DNA of 64,000 bases from Exophiala sp. HKRS030 (lineage: Eukaryota > Ascomycota > Eurotiomycetes > Chaetothyriales > Herpotrichiellaceae): contig JAHWDD010000008.1 in assembly GCA_023897205.1 (NCBI GenBank), forward strand, positions 1,736,001 through 1,800,000, given 5' to 3'. Below are positions 23,259-33,709 of this stretch, piece by piece. The notes under the pieces were generated by a model. It saw only the letters and a list, made by a program, of their open reading frames with translations, made no database searches and was not told the DNA's origin. Each line of letters starts with the position of its first letter. The first letter of the stretch is position 1. Both the position numbers and the translations under genes were made by a program.

Positions 23259-23786
23259 CTAGTCAATTAACGCCGGCGCCTGAAGAGCATTCCTCACTTT
23301 GACTGATTGGTCCAGCGAAGCCAGCAAGCTGATGGTCGCTGTTGAAGTTCGAAACACGTCGTAATAGCCTCTTACCTGGACAACCTGGGAGTCGAGAAGA
23401 TAGACGTGCCACCTGGCCACAGCCGGCATGTTGTCTGCTGTCTCAAGAACAGCTCCGATGCGACAATCCAATGCCGCAAGAAAAGGAAGGAATGAAGCAT
23501 ACAAATTGGAAAACTTAGGCTTCGCAAAGATAGAGGCTTTCCAGGGGACCATTGTGACATCGACTGGCCTCTGAGTGGCTGCACTATAAGGGCATCGGGG
23601 ATCAACCCAGGTCAAGAAAGTGAGATTCAGTACAGCCGTAAAGGGTGAAGGGTATATGTGAGTGTGCTGATTCATGACTCCTGATGAACAGAGGTCTCCG
23701 CCGTTGCTCTCGGGGCCGTCGAGTGTCTTCGGCCGAACATAGGTTGGGCCGACACGTGACGGGCCGAATTGAGCATTTGCTGCCAT
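23259..23786 (-). CDS. Hypothetical protein, start uncertain
   Basis: Open frame with no recognised domain. From ATG 23786 it encodes about 175 residues starting MAANAQFGPSRV; the frame stays open to 23867 without a further ATG. Mixed composition with a few hydrophobic segments (FLPFLAALDCRIGAVLE, STATISLLASLD). An upstream exon is possible: ATGATGGATCAA near 24030 is followed after 16 codons by a GTAAGC donor, but I could not find an acceptor that keeps the frame. It could be a chance ORF. Confidence 0.35.
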   Translation of the reverse strand: MAANAQFGPSRVGPTYVRPKTLDGPESNGGDLCSSGVMNQHTHIYPSPFTAVLNLTFLTWVDPRCPYSAATQRPVDVTMVPWKASIFAKPKFSNLYASFLPFLAALDCRIGAVLETADNMPAVARWHVYLLDSQVVQVRGYYDVFRTSTATISLLASLDQSVKVRNALQAPALID

Positions 23787-24706
23787 GATCTCATTGGCTA
23801 GTCTCTTACGAGCGAGCTTGCACTGCTGTGTGTCGTACAAGGAAATTGTCGACCTCGTTGCTAACAACGGGCTTGAGGTTACTGCCGAAGATCTTTGTCA
23901 GTGCGACGGAGAAATTCTGTTCACTCACTTGCATTGTTAAGATCTCGGCGATAATGAATGTCTAGGTGATTGAGCAATGCTTACGCCAGTCGCAATATTG
24001 CCCAACTTGGCAACCACGATTTGATCCATCATAACTGCCTGAGGCTGGCAGACTAATCTGAGCTTGCGGCTATCAGTTCCTCAAGATTCAAGCATCGACG
24101 GCGGCAGATAATTGCTCCGTGCGTTGATGTACGAACATGTCCTTTTGTATCAGGTCCTGAGGTGGGTTGGTCGTGGTTGGTGTGAGGTCTGGAATGAAAT
24201 TGCTCCGTGGAACCGAGTCAAAACTCCAGGTCCTCCTGTTCTTCCTGGTAGTTGCCTGGGACATCCTTCCGCATTTGCAAGCAGATTTGACTTAGTGAGT
24301 CACTTCAACCAATCATTGATCTTCTAAGCGGGACACTGTTCCGTCTCCACCAATGAAACAGAAGGCTCTCCACTTCGAGCTCTACTAGATCGCCAGTCTG
24401 AGGCATGTCACCGGCACCGGAGCTAAGAAGGCCATCTCGCTCTTAACAGAACCCGAGTCGTACTATCGAACAGCCCACAAGGAAATCGTCCCAATTTCAA
24501 TGCTGTTGGAAAGCTGGATCGGCAATCATGAATCCCATCTTATCTAGACCTATATATGTAGGGAGCCTGGGCATCGCGAATCGACTTGCCACCAAGCCTC
24601 GTCACGAGACCTCCCCTACTCGTGATCTATACAGAGTAACCGCCAACTTCAGTGTACCTACATCCTGAAGCATCAGAAAGATATTAGGCTTTCACACTCA
24701 GCCGCC
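23787..24706. other. Intergenic before MFS transporter
   Basis: About 0.9 kb. It may hold a 5' exon of the uncertain minus-strand gene near 24030. The right part is the transporter promoter. No other feature. Confidence 0.4.
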
Positions 24707-26147
24707 ATGTCCCAAAGCTTGGAAAAAGAGACCAATGTCACCGACAAAGATGGACAAGGTGTACTCCCTTCTCAGACCCAATCTACTACAGAGCAACCGC
24801 TGTCCTCATCTCGACCTTCTTCTCGTGACGAGGAAGTCGTTCAAGTTGAGGCGGAAAAGGCCCCATACAATCCATGGGCTGATCCCTCGTCATTTCCTGA
24901 TGGGGGATCTCGCGCCTGGTTGACTGTGGCGGGTGCCGCTGCCGCTTTCTTTGTATCTTGGGGGTAAGCAAAGAACTCCTGTCCTCTTTACATCTTCGTC
25001 CACTAATCCGCTCAGATGGATCAATTGTATTGGAGTTTTCCAAGAATATTATCAGCGAGAGCAACTAAGCGACTATTCCCCCAGTACCATCGCCTGGATC
25101 CCATCATTAGAAACCTTCTTCATGCTCGGCTGTGGACCTTTTGCCGGCAAAGTCTTCGACGATTATGGCCCAACATACCTCCTCATTTTCGGTACGGTAA
25201 TGCACGTCTTTGGCCTCATGATGGCCTCCATCTCCCACAAGTACTATCAATTCCTCCTCAGTCAAGGCGTGTGCTCGGCGATCGGGGCAGCTTGCATCTT
25301 CTCTGCATCCATCAGTTCCCTTCCAACGTGGTTCTTTAAGAAGCGAGGAATGGCAATCGGTCTCGCCGCCTCAGGTAGCTCCCTCGGCGGAGTACTCTTC
25401 CCTATCATCGTCTCTCGAATGCTCCGACAGACCTCTTTCGGCTGGACAATGCGGACCTGTGCCTTTCTGGTCCTAGCCTTGTGCCTCTTCAGCATTGCCA
25501 CAGTCCGCAGCCGCCTTCCACCCACCAAACGACGCGTGGAACTCATGGCTTTCATACGCCCGCTATCGGAATTGAACATGGTCCTCTTGACCTTTTCTGT
25601 CTTCTTTTTCTATTTCGGCATGTTCCCGATCTTCTCCTTCATCTCCGTTGTCGCCAACGGCCGTGGTTTGTCGACCGACATGTCTCAGTATCTGGTATCC
25701 ATCCTGAACGCCGGATCCATTTTCGGACGTACGTTGCCGGGAATACTCGGCGACAAGATCGGTCGGTACAACGTCATGAATATATTCTGTCTGCTCACCG
25801 TCATCTTCGTCCTCGCTATCTGGATTCCAGCAGACACGCCAGCCGCCCAAGTGGTTTTCGCTCCACTATTTGGCTTTTCCTCAGGTGCAGCTATCGGCCT
25901 CACACCTGCTCTGCTCGCCCAGATCTCTCCGATCAAAGAAATCGGGGTTCGAACCGGCACTGTCTTGGCCGTGGGCTCCATCGGTGCCTTGACCGGCGCC
26001 CCTATCGGCGGTGCACTCATCGCACGGGACCACGGCGGATTTCTCTATCTGCAACTTTTCAGTGGATGTACCTGCTTTGTCGGCTGTATCTTCTTCATCG
26101 TGGCGAGAATCAAACTGGCCGGATTAGGCCTCAAGGCGAAGGTCTAA
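24707..26147 (+). CDS. MFS transporter, monocarboxylate-transporter-like (MCT)
   Basis: Plasma-membrane major facilitator of about 462 residues. Exon 1 is 24707-24963, the 52-bp intron 24964-25015 (GTAAGC...CTCAG), exon 2 25016-26147. The N-terminal 65 residues are a Ser/Thr/Glu-rich cytosolic tail. The family signature PDGGSRAWLTVAGAAAAFF leads into TM1, and GVFQEYY follows. About twelve hydrophobic segments are visible, with a charged central loop (RSRLPPTKRRVE) and the second-half motif GRTLPGILGDKIGRYNVM. Fungal members of this group are usually annotated as monocarboxylate or riboflavin transporters. The substrate cannot be read from sequence. Confidence 0.88.
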
Positions 26148-26602
26148 GGGATTTGCGCTTCCGAATTCATGACATAATACGGCATCTGTAATAGAGAAAA
26201 AGCATATTCGACCCACTCAATGTATTCATAACAGCGGCGTCTCCACTTTCGACGGTTCATATGTTTAGATTAGCAAATTTATAAATCTCCAACATTTCCA
26301 CACTCGGCCTGAGGCCACCCCTTAGATGCTTCTTCACGTCGAGAAGAGTAAGCGGCGAGAGATCTAATTAAATGAGAATGAAATGTGACAGCGGGACTGT
26401 GACTATAACATGTCAAACTGGAAAGGGTTTCGATTTATACTGCACAGCTGGCGGACGCCAATGATGGCCACGAGGCCTCCCGTGCACAGACTATGAAGGG
26501 CAGTTCGTGGGTTGTGACGAGCAGCCACCGAAGTGTAATATCTAGCAAATACACTCGGAACCCGAGATCCTATATACCCGTTCTGGCTCTCCTCTCTCGG
26601 AT
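26148..26602. other. Convergent intergenic spacer
   Basis: 455 bp between the plus-strand transporter and the minus-strand paralogue A. A+T richer at 26200-26300, consistent with 3' ends. No gene. Confidence 0.4.
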
Positions 26603-27379
26603 CTACGCCCCAACAGTCCACGCATCCACTGCCTTCTGGTGCTCGGCCTGTTCGTCAGTGGAAAAGGCCAGGCGACGAAGGCAGTCTGGTCCATGACGGG
26701 CGCGGGCTTCGTCCAACTCGGCTATCCGCTCCCTGGCAACGTTGTGTCCCGCAATGGCCCACTGGGCATCGATGTCCGGGCCAGGCTCGATGCCGATGCC
26801 GTCAGGCGGACCGACGAAGAACCCAGCCTCATTCATCTCGTATCCATAGTGCTCGAGTTCGAACTCGTATCGGGCTTTCTCCCTTTGCAGACGTTTGTAC
26901 GTCATTTCGCGTCCGGACAGGAGCTTGATCTCGTACAAGGGCCATCGGAGCGTTTTCTTGTCTGACTCCGGCAGCGTAGGGTCCCAGAGAATCACGGCGA
27001 TTTTGAGCTGGTCTTCTATATTGTCCTCGTCCACAATAGGATTGATTGTTGACTTCCATGCTTGGTATTCCTGGTCGGTGGTGATCAGGCGTTTCGACGT
27101 CACGTTGTCCATGATCGAAGGGCTTTGGAAGTTTTCTTCGCTAGTCGGGCCATATGTTGCCAGACCTACCAATTTATACTTGCTAATATCGATATGCTCG
27201 GGTTCCTCGATGAGCATACCGATGTTGATCTCGATGAACTCGACCAGCGCAGGAAACGTGCCGCATGCCTGAAGGCTGGTCCACAACTGGAGAGTGAAAA
27301 TCTTGTGTTGTGGCACGGCGATGTGAACAATGAGCGGGAGGCTAAGAGTTGGTGGCGTAGCAGAATTTTCACGTGTCAT
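26603..27379 (-). CDS. Unknown protein, tandem paralogue A
   Basis: Intact single-exon frame of 258 residues with ATG at 27379. No known domain. It shares a clear scaffold with the neighbour at 27976-28764: IHIAVPQHK near the start, KYKxxGLATYGP, a LITT-x-Q/K motif, a hydrophobic K-I-A-x-I-x-W-D strand, LRWPLYxIxLxxGR, and EEQ/DEQAExQxAxDAW at the C-terminus. The C-terminal half is rich in Arg and Glu and probably helical. No signal peptide or membrane span. The even spacing of conserved Trp and Gly residues suggests a folded cytosolic domain. Same strand and order as its paralogue, so it arose by tandem duplication. Function unknown. Confidence 0.72.
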   Translation of the reverse strand: MTRENSATPPTLSLPLIVHIAVPQHKIFTLQLWTSLQACGTFPALVEFIEINIGMLIEEPEHIDISKYKLVGLATYGPTSEENFQSPSIMDNVTSKRLITTDQEYQAWKSTINPIVDEDNIEDQLKIAVILWDPTLPESDKKTLRWPLYEIKLLSGREMTYKRLQREKARYEFELEHYGYEMNEAGFFVGPPDGIGIEPGPDIDAQWAIAGHNVARERIAELDEARARHGPDCLRRLAFSTDEQAEHQKAVDAWTVGA

Positions 27380-27975
27380 GATTGCGGTAGTTATAGGTTC
27401 TGTTCCAGAGTCCCTGGTTTGTGTAATATGTCTGATATATGTCTATCGATCGATTGTTCAAAGGTGGGGAAACGAAAAGGCGAAGCAATGAGCTCAGTGC
27501 CCGGTTTTATGGACTACCATTGATGAAGCAGTGGTTTGAATGACTCAGAGGACGTGTCTCAAAAAGTCATGGTACTTCCCAATTGCTCGGGTTGACTATG
27601 CCTTGGGGAGTGACAGATGGAGTAGCAGTCATCACTGGAGATCTGTGAATGAGTTTGAACACATTGTGGTTACATTTCGCCAGAAAGAGTCATCTCAGAT
27701 ATCAGTGGGGACAGAAAAGCCCACCACATCGACCGCTTGTTGTCGTCGGAATACAGCGGCCTATGACGCGTCTCCAGGTACTCGCCCATGATATGTTTCG
27801 AAGTCGATGGGGGTTCTGATGGCTTCGTAGGGTTCGCTCCTTCTCCTTTCGAGAGCGTCCTCTTTAGAATCGAAATTCGCTCTCAATGGCAGGTAAAGAA
27901 GAAAGAAATGAGGGTGGCGATTGGTAAACCAATTCTCGAAGCCGTGGTACAGTTGATTATTGTTCGAGTTCAATG
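27380..27975. other. Spacer between tandem paralogues
   Basis: 596 bp, presumed promoter of paralogue A plus 3' flank of paralogue B. No further repeat of the coding duplication is seen here. Confidence 0.4.
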
Positions 27976-28764
27976 CTATCTTCGAGACAGGGGTGTAACG
28001 TACGGAGGCATCGGCCATGCACTCGCACTCCACGCGTCCAAAGCCCTTTGACGCTCAGCCTGTTCCTCGGTCTTGAATGCGCGACGAGAGATGTAGCCTT
28101 CACCGCCTAGTCTTCTCCTAGCGGCTTCTAGCCTCTCGAGGTGCTTGAAGACACCAGCACGGTCTGCTCTGCAATGTCTGATGTTTTCAGATTCTTTCCT
28201 AAGCACAACCTTGTCAGATTCATTCAAATTGACATTAGCGTCAATGAGTCGTTGCTCTAGTCTTTGTCGCAGGCGGTGCAGGCTTCCAAAGCTGAGTCGA
28301 CCTTGGACTAATTCGATGTTGTACAATGGCCAACGGAGATATCTCTTCGTCGTGTCAGGAGCGTTCATATCCCAGAAGATGAAGGCGATCTTGACCACTA
28401 TGTCAGGGCTTTCGGGGTGGCGATCTAGAGTCCACCACCAGTCTTTGAATTGCTTGGCCGTGGTGATAAGCTGCTCTGATGTGTTCTGGAGAGACGTCTG
28501 GGTTTTTAGGTGTGCTTTTGGACATGGCCCATAGGTAGCCAACCCCAGAAACTTGTACTTTGTAAGGTCCAAGTTCGCGCGCTCAATCTCAGGACCAAAA
28601 CTTCGCTCCGTCCAGTTCAACAATGTTGGTAGCATATGACATTCGCCAATGTCAGATTGCAACTCTCGCGTGTATAACTTGTGCTGTGGCACAGCTATAT
28701 GAATCCAGAATTGTAATTGGTTCAGATTATAGGCCTGTGACCCCTGGCTTGTAGTTGAGGCCAT
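27976..28764 (-). CDS. Unknown protein, tandem paralogue B
   Basis: Intact single-exon frame of 262 residues with ATG at 28764, about 600 bp upstream of paralogue A on the same strand. Shared blocks with A: WIHIAVPQHKLYT, LTKYKFLGLATYGP, QLITTAKQFKDW, VKIAFIFWD, RYLRWPLYNIELVQGR and the tail FKTEEQAERQRALDAWSASA. It has its own C-terminal extension (PMPPYVTPLSRR). The two proteins are diverged by eye to well under half identity, so the duplication is not recent. No domain recognised. I infer a lineage-restricted family. Confidence 0.72.
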   Translation of the reverse strand: MASTTSQGSQAYNLNQLQFWIHIAVPQHKLYTRELQSDIGECHMLPTLLNWTERSFGPEIERANLDLTKYKFLGLATYGPCPKAHLKTQTSLQNTSEQLITTAKQFKDWWWTLDRHPESPDIVVKIAFIFWDMNAPDTTKRYLRWPLYNIELVQGRLSFGSLHRLRQRLEQRLIDANVNLNESDKVVLRKESENIRHCRADRAGVFKHLERLEAARRRLGGEGYISRRAFKTEEQAERQRALDAWSASAWPMPPYVTPLSRR

Positions 28765-29482
28765 GTTTGGGAGGGTGATCTTGAGTGATATTGTGGAACA
28801 ACGGGAATCTTCGTGTCAGATCGAGAAGCTGAGAAGGCATGAGTTGATGCAGAACACATGGATGTCAGAGTAACAACCAGAGCTTTTGAATGACCGCAAA
28901 CAGTCCACCAGACCCATCGATTCGTTTGCTTTGGAAACGTTGAGTATGGCACTGCTCATGGTGAAGACCGGGGTGGTTTGGCGACTCTATAGAGGTGATG
29001 CTCTTCGATAAGTGTGATGGTTTTGACTCGTGCAAGTTGTGAAACCATGTTGAAGCTTTGGTATGACACGATGGTGACAAGTAGTATTCACAGCGTGGAG
29101 GCTAATAGTTGAGCGTCCCAAAATTGAAGTGTCGAATTTTATGACAGTCACGACAAGTGTCGGGTGCGATACAAGAGACTGTTTTTCGAACCTCAACAAC
29201 AGCTTCCAGTTATGTGTTCGAGAGGACGATCCGTACGTGACAATAGGGTTCCTGGAAAGGACGGTTTTACAATGTGACAGGCGAGTCTCTTGTCGAATCA
29301 TTCTTCACATCTCACTAGATGATCTGTTGGCGGCGAACCTTTCATCCGAGGGAAGACCCTTAGCCTCTTTCGCATGTCAAGGCCGGCCTGCACAGGAAAA
29401 ACTCACCAACAAACTGTAATGTCGTTGGCAAACAAATTCCGTCGGAACAAGAGTGTTATCATCATGGTCCAAAGCAATCTGC
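28765..29482. other. Intergenic between paralogue B and the SDR gene
   Basis: About 718 bp, probably the promoter of paralogue B and the 3' flank of the dehydrogenase. No gene. Confidence 0.4.
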
Positions 29483-30491
29483 TTAGCCCGTGACTAGAGC
29501 AAATTTCAATAAATCTTTAGTAAGAATCTCATCCTTTCTGGACACCAGCTCGTTCATATCCCACTTTGCAGAAATCAACCTCCCTGATAGCCATTGAAGG
29601 TCTTGAACTTGGTTGCTGAGCCAGACACAAACCGCTCCACACAGGTCGACGTCATCTATCAGATCTGTGGGGAAGGATCAATTCAGTTTGATTGATAGGA
29701 AAATTTGAGATCGATTACTCACATGGCAGGAAATCTTCTGGAGTGTTACCCTCAGCCATCTTTGTCTTGACAGCGCCTGGATGACAGGCGACGGCAAGAA
29801 GACCTTGATTAGAATACTGTTCCGCAAGATACTCGACAAGGCGGATCTGAGCCATCTTGCTGATGGTATATCCGGTGTTTGCTATGGTGCCTCGTCTAAT
29901 GCAACCAGCGATCGAGCCGATGGCTATGAACGCCTTTGCCCCTTGGACAGATTCAAGAAGGAGTGGAACAAAGTAGTGGGCAGCAAGATATGTGCCCATT
30001 GCATTCACATCGAAAGCCTGCTGAACCCATTCCGGACTTCCCTGATGCATCTTGAGTGTCACTGGGCCCGCATAGGCGGCATTGGGGATCAGAACATCCA
30101 AGCGACCATACTTTGTGGACACGAACTGTGCCAAAGCTTCAACGGATTCAGCTTGGGAGATATCGCATGCTTTGATGTCGACGTTAACCTGGGGACTAAT
30201 TGTGTGGATATTCCGTGCCACGACTTGGAGGTCGGCGAGGGTACGAGAGGAGATTATGATGTTGGTTGCATGGCTCTGTGCGAATGCGTATGCGATATGC
30301 TCACCGATGCCGGCAGAAGCTCCAATAATGCAAACCGTGAAGTCCCTGGGTAAGGATACATTGGCGGGGTCCAGATCCGATGGTATCGAGGTATGGGTGG
30401 TTTGGGTGAATTGCCCGACTTCAGCAACTCGTGGATCCCGTGACATGGCTCCGAAGTGACGACTGTAATCTGGTTTCACCAATATGCGCAT
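29483..30491 (-). CDS. Short-chain dehydrogenase/reductase
   Basis: Classical-type SDR of about 316 residues. Exon 1 is 30491-29723, the 58-bp intron 29722-29665 (GTGAGT...CCACAG), exon 2 29664-29483, which encodes a C-terminal tail continuing LIDDVDLCGAVCVWL. ATG 30491 is the first methionine in the frame; MSRDPR 17 residues later is an alternative start. Cofactor motif IIGASAGIGEHIA, a NAAYAGP motif in place of NNAG, the catalytic Ser in AIGSIAG and the Tyr-Lys pair in GYTISKMA are present. The loop CHPGAVKTKMAE follows. The substrate is unknown. It sits in a run of minus-strand genes of unknown function, with no biosynthetic core enzyme nearby. Confidence 0.88.
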
Positions 30492-32902
30492 TAATTGAGA
30501 AGGACGTTGGAGAGAATTGAGTAATATGTACAAAGGTTGATCCAAATTGGGTAATCCGAAGTTGTTTGGGTATGATCTGCACGTTTTCGTATTTCGGCCG
30601 CGTCCTGAGAGTGCTTACATATCATATCACGCAATGGCTGCACTCCAAAAAACTGGGGGCCTCGCAAGACTTGTGATGGTTGCATGGTATAGCAATACCT
30701 TAGTCACGGCGACCAGCCTCGTATGGTCAGAAGTTCCGTGAGGAAGACATCCATGCAAGGTACCGGACTCAGGTGGCATAGTGTCCAGTAAAGCCAACAC
30801 GGTGACTTGGCGCCGGATGCATTTGATATTTTCACTTTCACATGATGCTAGAAATAGACATGCAAGGTGACGGGCGCCGGGCAGGTCGGGAAGAACTTGG
30901 AAGTGGTGCAGATGTCGAAGACGTCGTGTAAGCCGTGTTATCAACGGATATTGATGCTGATACTGAGGGAGACGAGGATGCTAGCTGGTAGTAGACAACG
31001 GCACTAAGTAGGTACTTAGTCAGGCCGAATTGCCCATATCAAGTGCGATATTGTCTTGCCAGTGGAAACCGACTAATCATGGCATAGATATGCAGAGACT
31101 CTAGCTAAATCGAGTAATCAACCAAGTACTTTACTTGGTGGTAGCCAGCATGGCTCTTGTGCTCTAACAACGGGGTTAAGCAGTGATGCTACAATCACAT
31201 GTCATAACATTCGGGTTGAGGAAGGTGCCTACTACCTACTACCTCCATAGGTGCCTACCTAACCTACTCCGTAGGCACCTACAAGGTACTCGGTACTCCA
31301 CATGACGAGATGGCATTTGTTGCAAGGAAAGAGCAAACGGTCCCAACGAAGTACCAAGTGGCAGGTGGCAGGTGGCAGGGTAAAAGGGCCAAAGGAAAGA
31401 GGCACCTGGGAGGCACCTGAAAGGCACCAGTTGGTTGGGTTTCCTGCCAAGTTCCTGCTTTTCAATGGCCCACGCCTCAAACCGAGCCAATGAGAAAGAC
31501 CATGGGAGCCTTGAGGACGCTGGACAGTGAATTTTTGCACGACTTGGAGTGGCCATGTCTCACAATTACCACTCGGACAGCTAAAAAGGGCAACTTGTAG
31601 GGTGCAGAAAGACATCGACGACCATGCCACCATGCCACCATGCCCACCACGCCCACCTACGGCCTCGTGGGCCTCTGAAAACACTCGTGCCCACACCAAT
31701 GACAGCATTTGGTATCCATTGAAGAACCCAATGTCTGAGACATGAAGGAAGCACACATCCAAGCTGAAAACCGTTGCAGTTTTCCATTTGCAGGCGATCT
31801 GGTGTGATGGCTAGTCCAGGGGGATCAAAGGGGTGGTTTCCAACTCGTCCTTGACTCCTTGGGGCTTCTGGTGCCTTGGAGTTTCTACTGTAAATTTGGG
31901 GGCTTTCTGGGTGGCTGGCGAGAGCTTTCAGAGGCTAACTTAGTTGGAGATTCAAGACTCGAAACTCGAGGCACCTTCGAGGGACTCCTCCCTGAATCCC
32001 TGACAAATGCCGACACTGCCGTTGACGTCCTCGTGGATTCCGGACGACGAGATCCTGGGAAAACGAGTTAGTGGTTACTACGACAAAGGCTAAAGCCCGT
32101 TTAAGAGTCGAAGAGTCCGAGACTGACGAGCCAGTGGAAGCCAGTGGGAACCAGTGGGAGCCTAAGGATCCTACAATAGTCACATCCCGCTCTCGGCTCG
32201 CCACCTGGATTTCCTTTCCGCACTCGCATCTGCATTGTCAAGACTCAAGACTCGCACCCGCTAACTAGTGAATCGGTCAGGCCATCTGATCTGATACTGG
32301 TCCACACTCTAAACTTGTCTGGAAATTCAGTCCTTCGTTCAGAGGTACGCACCTACAAACCTCCATTCGCTCGCTTCGTCTACATGACTACTTGCATGTC
32401 TCCAGTATAGTATTATACATAGCGACATACACACATACACTCGCTTGTGTCTCCGCTCTTCTCCTCCCTCCCTCCTCAAACTTTCAACCACAGCCTTCAG
32501 GGAACCTCAGGGTGGATGCAAGTTTGCCCAAGCCTCAACTCCGCTCCCTGCCCTGCTCCAAGCCCACCTACACTCGCCGCGTCCTGCTCTGTCGCCGTGG
32601 CTTCAATCCTGACGCTCGACGCTCCACTCAATTGACCAACAAAAAAAGTCTCTTCTCTGCCTTGTCTGCCACTCTCGGGTCTCACGGGTCTTGACCTCTG
32701 GACCTCTGGACCTCTTGACCTTTTGGCGAACCTTCACCATCGTCCATCTTTTACCTGACCTGCAATCATCCTCGAGGATTGTTGAATCCGCACTCATCCT
32801 CCTCCTCCTTCCCATACCACCTATACCACGAGAATAAGCACCTACTGGGTCTTCCTATCGTTATCTACCGGCTCCTCTTCGATTGCGTCTAGCTTACGAA
32901 AC
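30492..32902. other. Gene-poor 2.4-kb interval with short repeats
   Basis: No gene is supported; frames such as 31259-31762 (minus) are TTG/GTG-started and repetitive. The region has an 11-bp inverted repeat (31248-31258 / 31271-31281) around a TACTCCGTA copy at 31265-31273, a GTGGCAG triplication at 31358-31379 and CCATGC repeats at 31622-31650. The last 450 bp are pyrimidine-rich and look like the leader of the GPI-protein gene. Confidence 0.5.
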
Positions 32903-33709
32903 ATGCTGGGATTTTGTAAAGCCTTCGTTTTGGGCACCATCCTGCTCGGCGCGTGCGGTTCTCCGGTACACAACGATGAAGACAACCACTCAATAGTCAA
33001 CTGGGGCGCTTTCCAGTCTCTCCTCGATACCATCGATCCAGCAGCCTTACATTCCGTCTTACACTCGCTCTCTCCCAAGTTTCAAGATGGAGTTTTCAGC
33101 AAAGATCGGTCTGCAATCGAACACGTTCACTCGGAGAATCCTATAATGGCTAGCAAGCTAGTACACATTGCAAAGAAGAGACAAGAGAGCAACTCTACTA
33201 CGACAGCCACTTCTTCCACCACCACTGCTTCCACTACTTCAACTCAACCCACCTCAGATGCTCAGTCGAGCTCCGTAGCTGCCAGTATCTCTTCGGTCTT
33301 GTCCTCCGCCATCCTCGCGTCCACTGTCCCCGGTGCCACAACTGTGGTGGTAGCACCTTCAGCTCCTACCTCAGCTACCGCCGTCGCAACGACCAACGGT
33401 GCTGTCGTTTTCAGTACCATTGGAGGAGGTTTGGTGACATTGACATCATCCTCAGTCGGGGTAAGATTTACACCTAGCACCTCGACCCATCTTTACTACG
33501 CCACCCTAAGCGACGGTTCTATATCCACTTCAACATCGGTTGTGGTTGTAAACGCACCCATCACAGGCAGTGCAGATCCCACAGGTGCTGCAGGTGCTGC
33601 GGCAACCACTGGAAGTGATCCTTCTTTGCAGGATGGCGCCATCTCACTCAAAATCTCCAGCCTTACCATTGCACTTGTTGCTCTTGGGGCAGTCTTGATT
33701 TTCCAATAA
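32903..33709 (+). CDS. Ser/Thr-rich GPI-anchored cell-surface protein
   Basis: 268-residue intronless secretory protein. Signal peptide MLGFCKAFVLGTILLGACGS at the N-terminus. Residues about 25-90 form a non-repetitive domain (NWGAFQSLLDTIDPAALHSV, LSPKFQDGVFSKDRS). A basic site AKKRQ near residue 93 could be cut by Kex2. A long Ser/Thr/Ala tract follows and is a likely O-mannosylation region. After a Gly/Ala stretch the protein ends in a hydrophobic tail (ISSLTIALVALGAVLIF) with almost nothing beyond it, as expected for GPI attachment. I infer a cell-wall or plasma-membrane protein. No enzymatic motif is seen. Confidence 0.78.
   Translation: MLGFCKAFVLGTILLGACGSPVHNDEDNHSIVNWGAFQSLLDTIDPAALHSVLHSLSPKFQDGVFSKDRSAIEHVHSENPIMASKLVHIAKKRQESNSTTTATSSTTTASTTSTQPTSDAQSSSVAASISSVLSSAILASTVPGATTVVVAPSAPTSATAVATTNGAVVFSTIGGGLVTLTSSSVGVRFTPSTSTHLYYATLSDGSISTSTSVVVVNAPITGSADPTGAAGAAATTGSDPSLQDGAISLKISSLTIALVALGAVLIFQ

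Noticed and set aside
24707..30491. A secondary-metabolite cluster (MFS transporter, SDR, unknown paralogues)
   Set aside because: No PKS, NRPS, terpene cyclase, P450 or cluster regulator is present between these genes; co-location alone is weak evidence.
31259..31762. 167-codon minus-strand frame
   Set aside because: Composed partly of short tandem repeats and lacking a recognisable motif; a shadow of repetitive DNA.
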